Below are positions 1 through 6,940 of a stretch of DNA of 18,659 bases, in pieces (position 1 is the stretch's first letter; the number at the start of each line of letters is the position of its first letter). The notes below the pieces were generated by a model. The model was given only the letters and a program-made list of their open reading frames with translations. It was not told the origin of the DNA and did no database searches. The stretch spans positions 1-18,659 of the forward strand of contig CAXBNM010000045.1 of NCBI GenBank assembly GCA_963976885.1. Direction: 5' to 3'. Position numbers and translations under genes: made by a program. The DNA comes from JAUIAI01 sp963976885 (lineage in GTDB: Bacteria > Pseudomonadota > Gammaproteobacteria > Burkholderiales > Burkholderiaceae_E).

Positions 1-60
1 CAGGCCAAGCAGCAAGAAACAGCCTGCCACCCGCGCCCAGCCTGCCACCATGCCGATCAT
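1..60 (-). CDS. Start of a secreted or membrane protein after lemA (partial)
   Basis: Only the first 20 codons lie in the window; the gene runs off the left edge. The readable start is MIGMVAGWARVAGCFLLLGL, which looks like the n-region and hydrophobic core of a signal peptide. Its ATG (60-58) overlaps the lemA TGA as ATGA, which suggests translational coupling. A second in-frame ATG lies at 51-49. In many bacteria lemA is followed by a gene for a TPM-domain (YgcG-type) membrane protein with a signal peptide. That identity is inferred from context only, because no domain sequence is visible. Confidence 0.55.
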   Translation of the reverse strand, partial: MIGMVAGWARVAGCFLLLGL

Positions 61-662
61 TGCGTGTTGGCCGCCGGTTTATCGAAATTGACACTGGGCG
101 CTTGCTGCACGGCCTGCTCGTCCTCAACGGTGAACTGCGGCTTGGCCTTGTAGCCGAACACCATCGCGGTCAGGTTGGCCGGAATTTGCCGGATCAGTAC
201 GTTGTAGCCTTCGACAGCATCAATGTAGCGTTTACGAGCCACCGCAATTCGGTTCTCGGTACCCTCAAGCTGAGCCTGCAAGTCACGGAAATTCTGGTCC
301 GATTTGAGCTGCGGATAGTTTTCCACGGTAACGAGCAAACGCGATAGCGCCCCGCCCACATTGGACTGAGCCTTCTCGAAAGCCTGCAGCGAGGCAGGGT
401 CAGAGGGATCGACCGTTATTTGCGTGGCCTTGGCGCGAGCTTCAGTCACCCCGACCAGTACCTCTTTTTCCTGATCGGCGAAGCCCTTGACCGTGTTGAC
501 GAGGTTGGGGATCAGGTCGGCCCGACGTTTGTACTGATTGATGACCTCCGACCAGGCCGATTTAACGCCTTCGTCCATCGACTGGATGTCGTTATAGCCG
601 CAACCGCTCAACATTGTCGCCGTTACCAGTGCCCAAAGCACCAACAGGCTTCGTCGCATCAT
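57..662 (-). CDS. lemA: LemA family lipoprotein
   Basis: A complete 201-residue LemA-family protein. The N-terminus is a lipoprotein signal peptide with lipobox LSGC, so Cys21 should be lipidated and the protein membrane-anchored. The rest is the helical LemA domain with its usual motifs: YKRRADLIPNLVNTVKG near residue 44, ENYPQLKSDQNF near 114, and LEGTENRIAVARKRY near 132. The family's biochemical role is poorly defined; it is often paired with TPM-domain proteins and linked to envelope functions. A GGGAGA ribosome binding site (676-671, minus strand) lies 8 nt before the first of two adjacent ATG codons. The following gene overlaps its stop by 4 bp. Family assignment is secure, function is not. 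Confidence 0.93.
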   Translation of the reverse strand: MMRRSLLVLWALVTATMLSGCGYNDIQSMDEGVKSAWSEVINQYKRRADLIPNLVNTVKGFADQEKEVLVGVTEARAKATQITVDPSDPASLQAFEKAQSNVGGALSRLLVTVENYPQLKSDQNFRDLQAQLEGTENRIAVARKRYIDAVEGYNVLIRQIPANLTAMVFGYKAKPQFTVEDEQAVQQAPSVNFDKPAANTQ

Positions 663-836
663 CTAAGTGTTCTCCCGAATCGGTTTAATTGCAGCCAGCC
701 GGGCTGAAAATCGTGCCGTGGCGACTGGTTCTGATCAATGCTGCAGTTTACCTGCTGCAGTTGCCTGTCATGACGGCGCCGAAACGCTCAGTCACATTAC
801 ACTCAACACACGTATCTGCTTATTGGTGCTCCCAAC
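663..836. promoter_or_regulatory. Divergent lemA-pdxH intergenic region
   Basis: This 174-bp gap between two divergent genes must hold both promoters, unless they lie inside the genes. I found no convincing pair of -35 and -10 boxes on either strand. A 10-bp direct repeat (739-748 and 753-762) is the only clear structure. Confidence 0.4.
739..762. repeat. 10-bp direct repeat in the lemA-pdxH gap
   Basis: The sequence TGCTGCAGTT occurs at 739-748 and again at 753-762, separated by TACC, a 14-bp period. Each copy contains the palindrome CTGCAG, so the pair can also be read as an inverted repeat. It lies between the divergent starts and could bind a regulator, but no known operator is matched. 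Confidence 0.45.
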
Positions 837-1517
837 ATGAACAAACCCGATCCTGCCTCGCGACACGCCGGCGTTTCCAAGGAAATTGCCGATCTGCGCG
901 AGGACTACCGCCTTGCCGCTCTCGATGAAAGCGACGCTGACCCTGACCCGTTCAAGCAATTTCAGCGCTGGTTTGACGAGGCCCTGAAAGCCCAGCTGCC
1001 CGAACCCAATGCGATGGCGGTGGCCAGCGTCTCGGCCTCAGGCCGTCCGGCCAGCCGGATTCTGCTGCTCAAAGGCCTCGATAAACACGGTTTCACCTTT
1101 TTCACCAACTACGAGAGCCGCAAGGCCGGTGACTTTGCCGGCACACCGTTCGCGGCGCTGACCTTCCCGTGGTTTGCGCTGGAGCGCCAGGTGCGTGTCG
1201 AAGGCCGGATCGAAAAAGTCAGTCCGCATGAATCGGACGAATACTTCCAGAAACGCCCGCTCGGCTCGCGGCTTGGCGCCTGGGCCTCGCCCCAGAGCGA
1301 AGTCATCGCCTCGCGTCAGGTTCTTATCGACAACGAAGCCCGCTACCGCGAGCAGTACGGGGAAAACCCGCCGCGCCCGCCCCACTGGGGCGGCTACCGC
1401 GTCATTCCCGATGCGATCGAATTCTGGCAGGGGCGCAGCTCAAGACTGCATGACCGGCTGCTTTACCGGCGCAGCGCCGCCGATGGCACCTGGACCATCG
1501 AACGTCTGGCCCCCTGA
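837..1517 (+). CDS. pdxH: Pyridoxamine 5'-phosphate oxidase
   Basis: PdxH is a cytosolic FMN enzyme that oxidises pyridoxine 5'-phosphate or pyridoxamine 5'-phosphate to pyridoxal 5'-phosphate, the last step of vitamin B6 synthesis and salvage. The 226-residue product is complete and close to the usual length of about 220. Family features include the FMN-binding-fold stretch around residues 58-125 (ASGRPASRILLLKG, then FFTNYESRK) and the C-terminal signature WGGYRVIPDAIEFWQG at 184-199. RLHDR at 203-207 holds the Arg and His expected to contact substrate. The protein ends in ERLAP, as the E. coli enzyme ends in DRLAP. No strong Shine-Dalgarno is seen before the ATG. It stands alone, divergent from lemA. 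Confidence 0.96.
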   Translation: MNKPDPASRHAGVSKEIADLREDYRLAALDESDADPDPFKQFQRWFDEALKAQLPEPNAMAVASVSASGRPASRILLLKGLDKHGFTFFTNYESRKAGDFAGTPFAALTFPWFALERQVRVEGRIEKVSPHESDEYFQKRPLGSRLGAWASPQSEVIASRQVLIDNEARYREQYGENPPRPPHWGGYRVIPDAIEFWQGRSSRLHDRLLYRRSAADGTWTIERLAP

Positions 1518-1540
1518 CCCACCGCCGCCGCCCTCCTCCC

Positions 1541-1578
1541 AAAAAGAAAAGCCACCTTGGCAAATGCAAAGGTGGCTT
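1541..1578 (-). terminator. Rho-independent terminator of yccA
   Basis: An 8-bp perfect stem (GCCACCTT at 1551-1558 with AAGGTGGC at 1569-1576, 10-nt loop), extendable by two A-T pairs, is followed on the minus strand by TTTTCTTTTT (1550-1541). It lies just past the yccA stop at 1603. On the plus strand the hairpin lacks a T-run, so it would stop pdxH transcription weakly at best. Confidence 0.85.
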
Positions 1579-1602
1579 GAAGGGAGGAGAGAATTTCAGG
1601 TG

Positions 1603-2283
1603 TCAGTCAGAGTTGGCAAAGCCGAGGATTTGCAGCAGGCTCAGGAACAGGTTGTAGATACTGACGAACAAGGTAATGGTGGCCATCACGTAGTTGGTTT
1701 CACCACCGTTGACGATCTGCTGAGTCTGGTAGGCGATCAGACCGGCCATCAACACCACGAACATCGCCGATACCGCGATCGACAGGGCCGGCATACTGAA
1801 GAAGTACGCCACCAGCGACAACACGAAAGCGGTCAGGATGCCGGCGGTCAGGTAGGAACCCATGCCGGACAGATCACGTTTGGTAACCATCGACCACGCG
1901 CTGATACCACCGAAGGTTACTGCCGTACCAGCCAGCGCCATCGTGACGATCTGCGCGCCACCTTGCATGGCCAGGTAATGGTTGATGATCGGGCCGAGCG
2001 TGTAGCCCATGAAGCCGGTGAGCAAAAAGGTCAGACCAACGGCGCCCGGACTGTTGCGGAACTTGGTGACCAGGAACAGCAACCCGAAGTAACCGACCAA
2101 CGTGATGATGATGCCCGGATGCGGCAAGCCCATCATTGCCGAAGCGCCGGCAACCAGCGAACTGGTACCCAGGTTCAGGGCCAGCAAGGTGTAGGTGTTT
2201 CTCAGGACCCGACGCGGCGCATCGGCGATGTCAAGGCCTGGGCGGGTGGTGTGCAAAACATCAGCTTGATTGTGCTGTTTCAT
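1603..2283 (-). CDS. yccA: YccA-like Bax inhibitor-1 family membrane protein
   Basis: A 226-residue integral membrane protein with about seven hydrophobic segments, of the Bax inhibitor-1/TMBIM family. Resemblance to E. coli YccA is strong from memory: VLRNTYTLLALNL near the start, FLLTGFMGYTLGPIINHYL in the middle, and GGETNYVMATITLFVSIYNLF leading to the end ILGFANSD (E. coli ends in ILGFASRD). E. coli YccA is a substrate and modulator of the FtsH protease; the same role here is inferred. I chose the ATG at 2283, which has AGGAG (2298-2294) 10 nt upstream. The reading frame stays open further upstream, but that stretch is unlike the family and holds the promoter region. It is divergent from nhaR and ends before a clear terminator. 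Confidence 0.9.
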   Translation of the reverse strand: MKQHNQADVLHTTRPGLDIADAPRRVLRNTYTLLALNLGTSSLVAGASAMMGLPHPGIIITLVGYFGLLFLVTKFRNSPGAVGLTFLLTGFMGYTLGPIINHYLAMQGGAQIVTMALAGTAVTFGGISAWSMVTKRDLSGMGSYLTAGILTAFVLSLVAYFFSMPALSIAVSAMFVVLMAGLIAYQTQQIVNGGETNYVMATITLFVSIYNLFLSLLQILGFANSD

Positions 2284-2315
2284 GGTGAATCGACTCCTGC
2301 TTGGACAATGAGGAA

Positions 2316-2344
2316 AGGATAGCGCCTGCTTTACTTCCAGTAAA
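2316..2344 (-). promoter_or_regulatory. Putative yccA promoter
   Basis: On the minus strand, TTTACT (2344-2339; 4 of 6 to TTGACA) is separated by exactly 17 bp from TATCCT (2321-2316; 4 of 6 to TATAAT). This places transcription start about 25 nt before the yccA ATG. The -35 hexamer is one arm of the inverted repeat at 2325-2348. Confidence 0.45.
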
Positions 2345-2348
2345 CAGG
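2325..2348. promoter_or_regulatory. LysR-type inverted repeat between yccA and nhaR
   Basis: TTTACT (2330-2335) and AGTAAA (2339-2344) form a perfect inverted repeat around TCC. It extends outwards with CCTG (2325-2328) and CAGG (2345-2348) after a one-base bulge. The core fits the T-N11-A pattern of LysR-type operators. It overlaps the putative -35 boxes of both divergent genes, as expected for an autoregulatory NhaR site. Binding by NhaR is inferred. Confidence 0.5.
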
Positions 2349-2363
2349 ACAAAACCTTATAAT
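2335..2363 (+). promoter_or_regulatory. Putative nhaR promoter
   Basis: A perfect TATAAT (2358-2363) lies about 30 bp before the likely GTG start of nhaR. The hexamer 17 bp upstream, TTCCAG (2335-2340), is a poor -35, which fits a promoter that depends on an activator bound at the overlapping inverted repeat. Confidence 0.45.
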
Positions 2364-2393
2364 CACTTCGAATAATTCTGATTGAGAGTTGCC

Positions 2394-3386
2394 GTGGACA
2401 GCGCCCTGAATTACAAACACCTGCATTATTTCTGGGTTGTGGCCCAGGAAGGCAGTATCACTCAGGCTGCTGACCGTCTGGATGTGGCCAGTCAGACCAT
2501 TTCTGGCCAAATTAAACTACTTGAGAAGCGGTTAGGCCATGCTTTGTTTGCCCCCAAGGGTCGTGGCCTCGTGCTGACCGAGGCCGGTCGGCTTGCGCAA
2601 GGCTACGCAGATCGTATTTTTCTGCTTGGCGAGCAGCTGTCAGAAGCGCTGCGTGAACCATCCCTCGACACTACCATCAGACTGAATGTGGGGACGACTG
2701 ACTCGCTTCCCAAGCTGGTCGCCTATGAATTGCTCGAACCACTGCTGACCGCGCAGAGCCCGACCGAAGCCACGGTCCGCCTGCAATGTCATGAAGGCGA
2801 ATTCGAAGAGTTGCTCGCCGAACTGGCTCTGCACCAGCTTGATGTGGTGCTGGCCGACCGGCCCATGCCGGCCAGCAGCGGACTGCGGGTGTTCAGCCAC
2901 CCGATTGGCGAGGCGCCGGTGGGCTTGTTCGGCCGGCCTGATCTGGTGGCGCGCTATCAGGAGGGATTTCCGCAGTCACTGGATCGTGCGCCGATGCTGC
3001 TGCCCACCCGCCACACCGCGCTGCGCTCACGCATCGACACCTGGCTGCAGACCGAATCGATCGCACCGCGCATTCTGGGTGAATTTGAAGACAGTGCGCT
3101 GCTGGCCACTTTTGCCGGTACCGGGCTTGGCCTGTTCCCGGCCGTGCTGGTCAGCAGCAAAGATCTGGCCAGCCAGTACGGCGCTACGCTGCTGGCGGAA
3201 ATTCCGGGGCTGCGCGAACAAGTCTTTGCCATTACCAACGAGCAACGCATCAAGCATCCGCTGGTGGAATCGCTGCTCAGCAATGGCCGCATGCTGTGGG
3301 GCGGTCGTGACCACACGCCTGAGGCGAACGAGACGAACGAGCCGTCCGAATCGACTGGGCCTGCCGAACCTGCCTGCCGCGCTTAG
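2394..3386 (+). CDS. nhaR: NhaR-type LysR family regulator
   Basis: A LysR-family transcription factor of the NhaR group; E. coli NhaR activates nhaA (Na+/H+ antiporter) in response to sodium. The N-terminal winged helix-turn-helix is clear: LNYKHLHYFWVVAQEGSITQ, followed by DVASQTISGQIKLLEKRLGH. FAPKGRGLVLTEAG and ILGEFEDSALLATFAGTG also match the NhaR group, and a ligand-binding domain follows. I chose the GTG at 2394, which has GAGAG (2384-2388) 5 nt upstream and gives 330 residues; a TTG at 2382 is an alternative. No antiporter gene is adjacent. The C-terminal tail is rich in Glu, Asn and Pro and looks disordered. The stop TAG overlaps the stop of the convergent DUF1992 gene. Confidence 0.88.
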   Translation: MDSALNYKHLHYFWVVAQEGSITQAADRLDVASQTISGQIKLLEKRLGHALFAPKGRGLVLTEAGRLAQGYADRIFLLGEQLSEALREPSLDTTIRLNVGTTDSLPKLVAYELLEPLLTAQSPTEATVRLQCHEGEFEELLAELALHQLDVVLADRPMPASSGLRVFSHPIGEAPVGLFGRPDLVARYQEGFPQSLDRAPMLLPTRHTALRSRIDTWLQTESIAPRILGEFEDSALLATFAGTGLGLFPAVLVSSKDLASQYGATLLAEIPGLREQVFAITNEQRIKHPLVESLLSNGRMLWGGRDHTPEANETNEPSESTGPAEPACRA

Positions 3387-3793
3387 TCGCGCTGATTGCC
3401 CGTGCGCTTGTCGCCGGCAAGTTTATCAATGATTGCCTGCCGATAGCGGTCCGTGGCAATCCCGTGCAGATCGACGCCACGCGCCTGCAAGGTCAGGCTG
3501 AGCGCCACCAGCCGGCGCCGCAGATGTTGCTGCTCGGCCGCATCCGTATCTGGGCGACGGGCGCTGTCGGCCAGCGCTTTTTCAAGACCGGCAATCGTCT
3601 TCAGTTCAGTCACTTCGGGGGGCACGAAACCGGCGTTCTTGAGCACCCGATTGGCCACTCGAACTTCTTCCGGCACCAGCGGGTCTTCGTGCAGATCGAG
3701 CGGCCGGCCGGCGCCGGGAAGCTGGTCGAACTGCCCGTCGTCGCGGGCCTGGTTGATACGCTGTTCGATGAGGTCGTTAAGCACGGCAAGCAT
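3383..3793 (-). CDS. DUF1992 (YhdN/DnaJC28 conserved domain) protein
   Basis: A 136-residue soluble protein of the DUF1992 family, the domain also found in the DnaJ homologue DNAJC28 and in E. coli YhdN. The family hallmark is near the N-terminus: IEQRINQARDDGQFDQLPGAG, then RPLDL and a segment ending NRVLKNAGFVPPEV. The second half is predicted helical (LRRRLVALSLTLQARGVD). No J domain is present and no biochemical function is established. It is convergent with nhaR, and the two stop codons share bases 3384-3385, so no terminator fits between them. No clear ribosome binding site precedes the ATG. The gene may be transcribed with rrtA upstream, 59 bp away. Confidence 0.85.
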   Translation of the reverse strand: MLAVLNDLIEQRINQARDDGQFDQLPGAGRPLDLHEDPLVPEEVRVANRVLKNAGFVPPEVTELKTIAGLEKALADSARRPDTDAAEQQHLRRRLVALSLTLQARGVDLHGIATDRYRQAIIDKLAGDKRTGNQRD

Positions 3794-3852
3794 GGCGGTA
3801 GCGGGACGAGGTCAGGATCGGGGCGAAATGCTGCCGCCATTATGACAGCATG

Positions 3853-4572
3853 CTAGCGCGCTGTGGACACCCCTGGCGCTGGTTTCGCAGGGGCTGCGGC
3901 AGCGGGGTGCATGGCGTTGGCGGGCAGGTCTGCCGGCTGGCTCGCCCGCATTCGCAACGGCCGTCGCCAGCGCGCCGGGCCGACCATCAGCACCGCGCCA
4001 ATGGCGCCCATTGCTGCTGCCATCCCGTGCATGCTGGCGCCGGTAACAGCTTCGGCCTCTGGCCAGTGCGACACCCAGACGGAATCGAGCAGAACCTTGA
4101 CAATCAGCCCCACGCCGACCAACAGCCCGAAAACGGCGTTGCGTCGCCAGCCTGCAAACAGACCGGTACGGCGCGTACTGACATCGCTTTCATCAAGAAG
4201 CAAGGCAATCGCCGCATAGCCAACCAGTGCATGCAGGCTCGTCGACAGACCCGCCACCCAGCTGAAGCGACCGGAGAAAACCACTACCGCATGGGCAACG
4301 GGCGCCGCAACCAGCAAGGCGATGATCCAGGCCGGCAAACGCAGTGACCGACCGAAAATGCCATGCACAAGAATCAGACCGAACACATTGGCCAACAGGT
4401 GGTTTCGATCGATATGGACAAAACTCGACGCCCACAGCCAGAACAGATTCACATGGCCTGCCATCCAGGCGTGCACCGGGGCGGTGACGCCGCCGACATA
4501 AAGCGAGATGGCGGCCGTAGCCGCCATGACTGTCATGACCAGGGATATCGCCGCCGAATCAGTATCTCGCAT
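3853..4572 (-). CDS. rrtA: Rhombosortase (rhomboid-family sorting protease)
   Basis: A rhomboid-superfamily intramembrane serine protease of the rhombosortase type, which processes proteins with a GlyGly-CTERM tail. Of 239 residues, about 200 are membrane core with six hydrophobic segments. Visible motifs are FVHIDRNHLLAN (51-62), GLSTSLHAL (108-116) with the probable nucleophile Ser110, and GASMHGMAAAMGA (178-190) with the probable catalytic His182. The Gly that usually follows the catalytic Ser is Thr here. The C-terminal 40 residues are a Pro/Ala-rich tail. The ATG lies inside the end of the upstream protease gene (14-bp overlap) without a good ribosome binding site, so translation is probably coupled. 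That neighbour carries the matching GlyGly-CTERM tail, which strongly supports the assignment. Confidence 0.85.
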   Translation of the reverse strand: MRDTDSAAISLVMTVMAATAAISLYVGGVTAPVHAWMAGHVNLFWLWASSFVHIDRNHLLANVFGLILVHGIFGRSLRLPAWIIALLVAAPVAHAVVVFSGRFSWVAGLSTSLHALVGYAAIALLLDESDVSTRRTGLFAGWRRNAVFGLLVGVGLIVKVLLDSVWVSHWPEAEAVTGASMHGMAAAMGAIGAVLMVGPARWRRPLRMRASQPADLPANAMHPAAAAPAKPAPGVSTAR

Positions 4573-6727
4573 AAAGTCGACGCCGCATGATCGCGGCCAG
4601 CATCAGCAGCAATGCGCCATGCAAGCCAAGCGCACCACCACCACCTGTTCCATTGCTTTGTTCAGAAGAATCCATCGCCACATCCTGACTTACTTTCTCA
4701 TCGACTTCAATCGTGAAGGTCATTGGCTCGCCCGGACCGATGACATCATAAGGCGTGATCTGCACCTCATGACTGCCATTGCTGGCCTGATCCCAGACCA
4801 CTGCATTGTTTTCAATCCGAATACCCTTGGCCGTGGCGATGGCATCAAGCCGAATTGCCTCGGGAGCACCGCCCGAGGTCAGCGTAACAGGTTCACGCAC
4901 GGTTGCCCCCGGCAAGACGCGCACCGGTTCGATGGGGGCCAGTTCCGGGGCCACCGTCACCTGCAAGGTCACCGTGGCCACCCGCGTGGCCCCCGAATTG
5001 TCGGTGGCCTGCACTTCAAACTCCAGCGACTGCCGGGAATCGGGCGTCATGATGCTGGCCGTCATGCCATCGGCGGACACGCCAATCGGCACGCTCGGTC
5101 CGGCCAGTTGCCGCCACTGAAAACTCGGCTCTCTGGCGTCATCACTGACCTGCGCGGTCAACACCACCGACTCATCGGCCCGCACCACTGCGTTGGGCGT
5201 GGTGACGGCAAGCGTAAAGCCCGAGAAGGCCAGCGCGTCATTGGTATCAAGGATGCCCACGCCGCACAAGCCGTTGTCGCAGGCGCCCGTGGCAAACGGT
5301 CGCGCCGAATTGACCAGCGCACTCTTGATCTGATCGGGCGTGCGCGAACCATTCCGTTCGAGCAACAAGGCTGCCGCCGCCGAAACATGCGGGGCCGAGA
5401 AGCTTGTCCCGGCGCTCATTACATAGCCGGGTGAACCGGAATCGTGCGACGCCACCGCAATGTAGTTGGTTGAGGTGGTGGCACAGGTCGCCGGGTCCTG
5501 GCTCGAACAGCCACCACCGGCGGCCGACATCGTCGTGCCCACGCCGGCGTTTCCGTAGTCGGCGCGCTGCCCTGTCCTGGTGTTGGCGGTAACGGCAATG
5601 ACACCCTGGCAAGCCGCAGGCACCGAGATCTGATCGGCCCCATCGTTGCCGGTACTGACCACAATCGTCGCGCCCGTGGCCCGCACCTCATCAATCACCG
5701 ATTGCACGGCGGTGCTGCAGACGGCGCCCGGGCTGGTCGTACCCAGACTGAGATTGAGTACTTTGGCCGGATTCGGATTCAACGGCAGATCGCTGACCGG
5801 CAAACCCACCGCCCAGCGCATGCCATCGAGCACATCGCTCAGATAGCCGCCACAACCGCCAATGACCCGCACCGGCATGATTTGCGCCAAAGGCGCCACG
5901 CCGGCCACGCCTTGGGCGTTATTCATGCGCGCCGCAATCACACTGCTGACCATCAGCCCGTGCGGATTGGGCGTCGTCACACCGCTACCGTCATCGCAAC
6001 GCATGGTATCGGTGGGATCGCTATCGCGACCGTCATCATCCCCGGCCAGCGCACCATCGGAAATCATGTCATAGCCGCTGACCCAGGCACCACTCATGTC
6101 GGGGTGTTCGAGCATGCCGGTATCAAGCACCGCCACCGTGACGCCACTGCCCTTGCCTTGCGGCCAGACCGGCTCGGTATGCGTCGTGCCGGCATCGCTG
6201 TCTTCAAGATTCCAGAGCGCAAACGCATAGGTATCGGTGCTGGCTATGCCGTGGCGCGCCACTTTGCGATCAATGAGTACCGCCTTGACGTCGGGATCGA
6301 CCTCGATTTCAGCCGCATAGGCGCGCGCCTCGGAAATACTCATCTCGCTGGGCAGATCGATTTGGACCGGCCGCGCAAAACTGCTCACCGGCACCGTCGT
6401 CGGATCGCGCAGATCGACCCGGTCGCCACGCTTGCCAGGCCCCAGAACCACCGGCCCGGTGGGCAGTGAAATTCCGACCTGTTTGCTCAATGGTTCAGCA
6501 CCGCTGTGGTAGTAAACCACCAGACGCGACGTCGTCTCTGGATTCGACGCAACCGGCAACCGATTGACTGGCGCAACGGCCAACTGCTGAACAGCGTGGT
6601 GCGATCGGCTCGCCAGTGCCGGTCCGCTGATGCCGAGTAATGTGCCGAGCACCACGGCGCCCAGCAGAGTTCGGTCCGCGCCGGTCAGCCGCGCGTGCGG
6701 ATGCACCGAAAATTGTCTATTACTCAT
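4559..6727 (-). CDS. Secreted S8 subtilisin-like protease with GlyGly-CTERM tail
   Basis: A 722-residue secreted serine protease. A signal peptide with a long n-region ends near PALA-S (residue 39). A pro-region or inhibitor-like segment (about 65-155) precedes the peptidase S8 domain (about 165-500). The triad is visible: Asp202 in VAVLDTGM, His256 in NPHGLMV, Ser442 in GTSFSAPHV; Asn361 in STGND is the oxyanion residue. Between Asp202 and His256 lies an Asp-rich insert (DDDGRDSDPTD). Eight cysteines are in the catalytic half, consistent with disulfides outside the cytoplasm. Two beta-rich Ig-like modules follow (about 505-592 and 595-676). The end is a GlyGly-CTERM signal: GGGG at 695-698, a hydrophobic stretch, then RRR at 715-717. 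The downstream overlapping gene encodes the matching rhombosortase. The natural substrate is unknown. Confidence 0.92.
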   Translation of the reverse strand: MSNRQFSVHPHARLTGADRTLLGAVVLGTLLGISGPALASRSHHAVQQLAVAPVNRLPVASNPETTSRLVVYYHSGAEPLSKQVGISLPTGPVVLGPGKRGDRVDLRDPTTVPVSSFARPVQIDLPSEMSISEARAYAAEIEVDPDVKAVLIDRKVARHGIASTDTYAFALWNLEDSDAGTTHTEPVWPQGKGSGVTVAVLDTGMLEHPDMSGAWVSGYDMISDGALAGDDDGRDSDPTDTMRCDDGSGVTTPNPHGLMVSSVIAARMNNAQGVAGVAPLAQIMPVRVIGGCGGYLSDVLDGMRWAVGLPVSDLPLNPNPAKVLNLSLGTTSPGAVCSTAVQSVIDEVRATGATIVVSTGNDGADQISVPAACQGVIAVTANTRTGQRADYGNAGVGTTMSAAGGGCSSQDPATCATTSTNYIAVASHDSGSPGYVMSAGTSFSAPHVSAAAALLLERNGSRTPDQIKSALVNSARPFATGACDNGLCGVGILDTNDALAFSGFTLAVTTPNAVVRADESVVLTAQVSDDAREPSFQWRQLAGPSVPIGVSADGMTASIMTPDSRQSLEFEVQATDNSGATRVATVTLQVTVAPELAPIEPVRVLPGATVREPVTLTSGGAPEAIRLDAIATAKGIRIENNAVVWDQASNGSHEVQITPYDVIGPGEPMTFTIEVDEKVSQDVAMDSSEQSNGTGGGGALGLHGALLLMLAAIMRRRLYARY
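4571..4645 (-). other. GlyGly-CTERM sorting tail of the S8 protease
   Basis: This codes for residues 695-719: four glycines, a hydrophobic helix of about 16 residues and an Arg cluster RRR. The tripartite layout is the known recognition signal of rhombosortases. Cleavage near the glycines would free the protease from the membrane, possibly with addition of a lipid-type anchor as reported for some members of the system. Confidence 0.85.
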
Positions 6728-6940
6728 GCCACCCCGGAATGCCCTGTGCGATACAACTCATTTTTAGGGGTGACGCGGCGATCCAAAAGGGCCATTAGCG
6801 GCACAAATGACGCCCGGCCGGTTGAACCGACGAAAGGCTGCCTTGCTGTTGGGAAAAGGCGGCTTATCGAATGGGAAACATCTGCTTCGCCGGTGCCGAC
6901 GGCAGGTTTGACGTCAACAACGGTCGGTTCGACCAGCAGT
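6728..6940. other. glpK to protease intergenic region
   Basis: This 213-bp gap lies between the glpK stop and the protease start, both on the minus strand. It should hold the protease promoter and the end of the glp transcript. I see only a short hairpin (GGTCG 6922-6926 with CGACC 6930-6934, 3-nt loop) without a U-run, and a 10-bp palindrome TTGACGTCAA at 6908-6917. No reliable promoter or terminator was recognised. Confidence 0.4.

Noticed and set aside
3828..3851. Inverted repeat ATGCTG/CAGCAT downstream of rrtA
   Set aside because: A 6-bp stem with a 12-nt loop and only a short T-run; not convincing as a terminator.
6728..6790. Possible promoter for the S8 protease (TTGGAT with an A-rich -10 region)
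   Set aside because: The spacing between the hexamers is about 14 bp, too short for a sigma-70 promoter, so I did not list it.
6908..6917. Palindrome TTGACGTCAA downstream of glpK
   Set aside because: A single short palindrome with no paired copy or promoter context; no known operator could be assigned.
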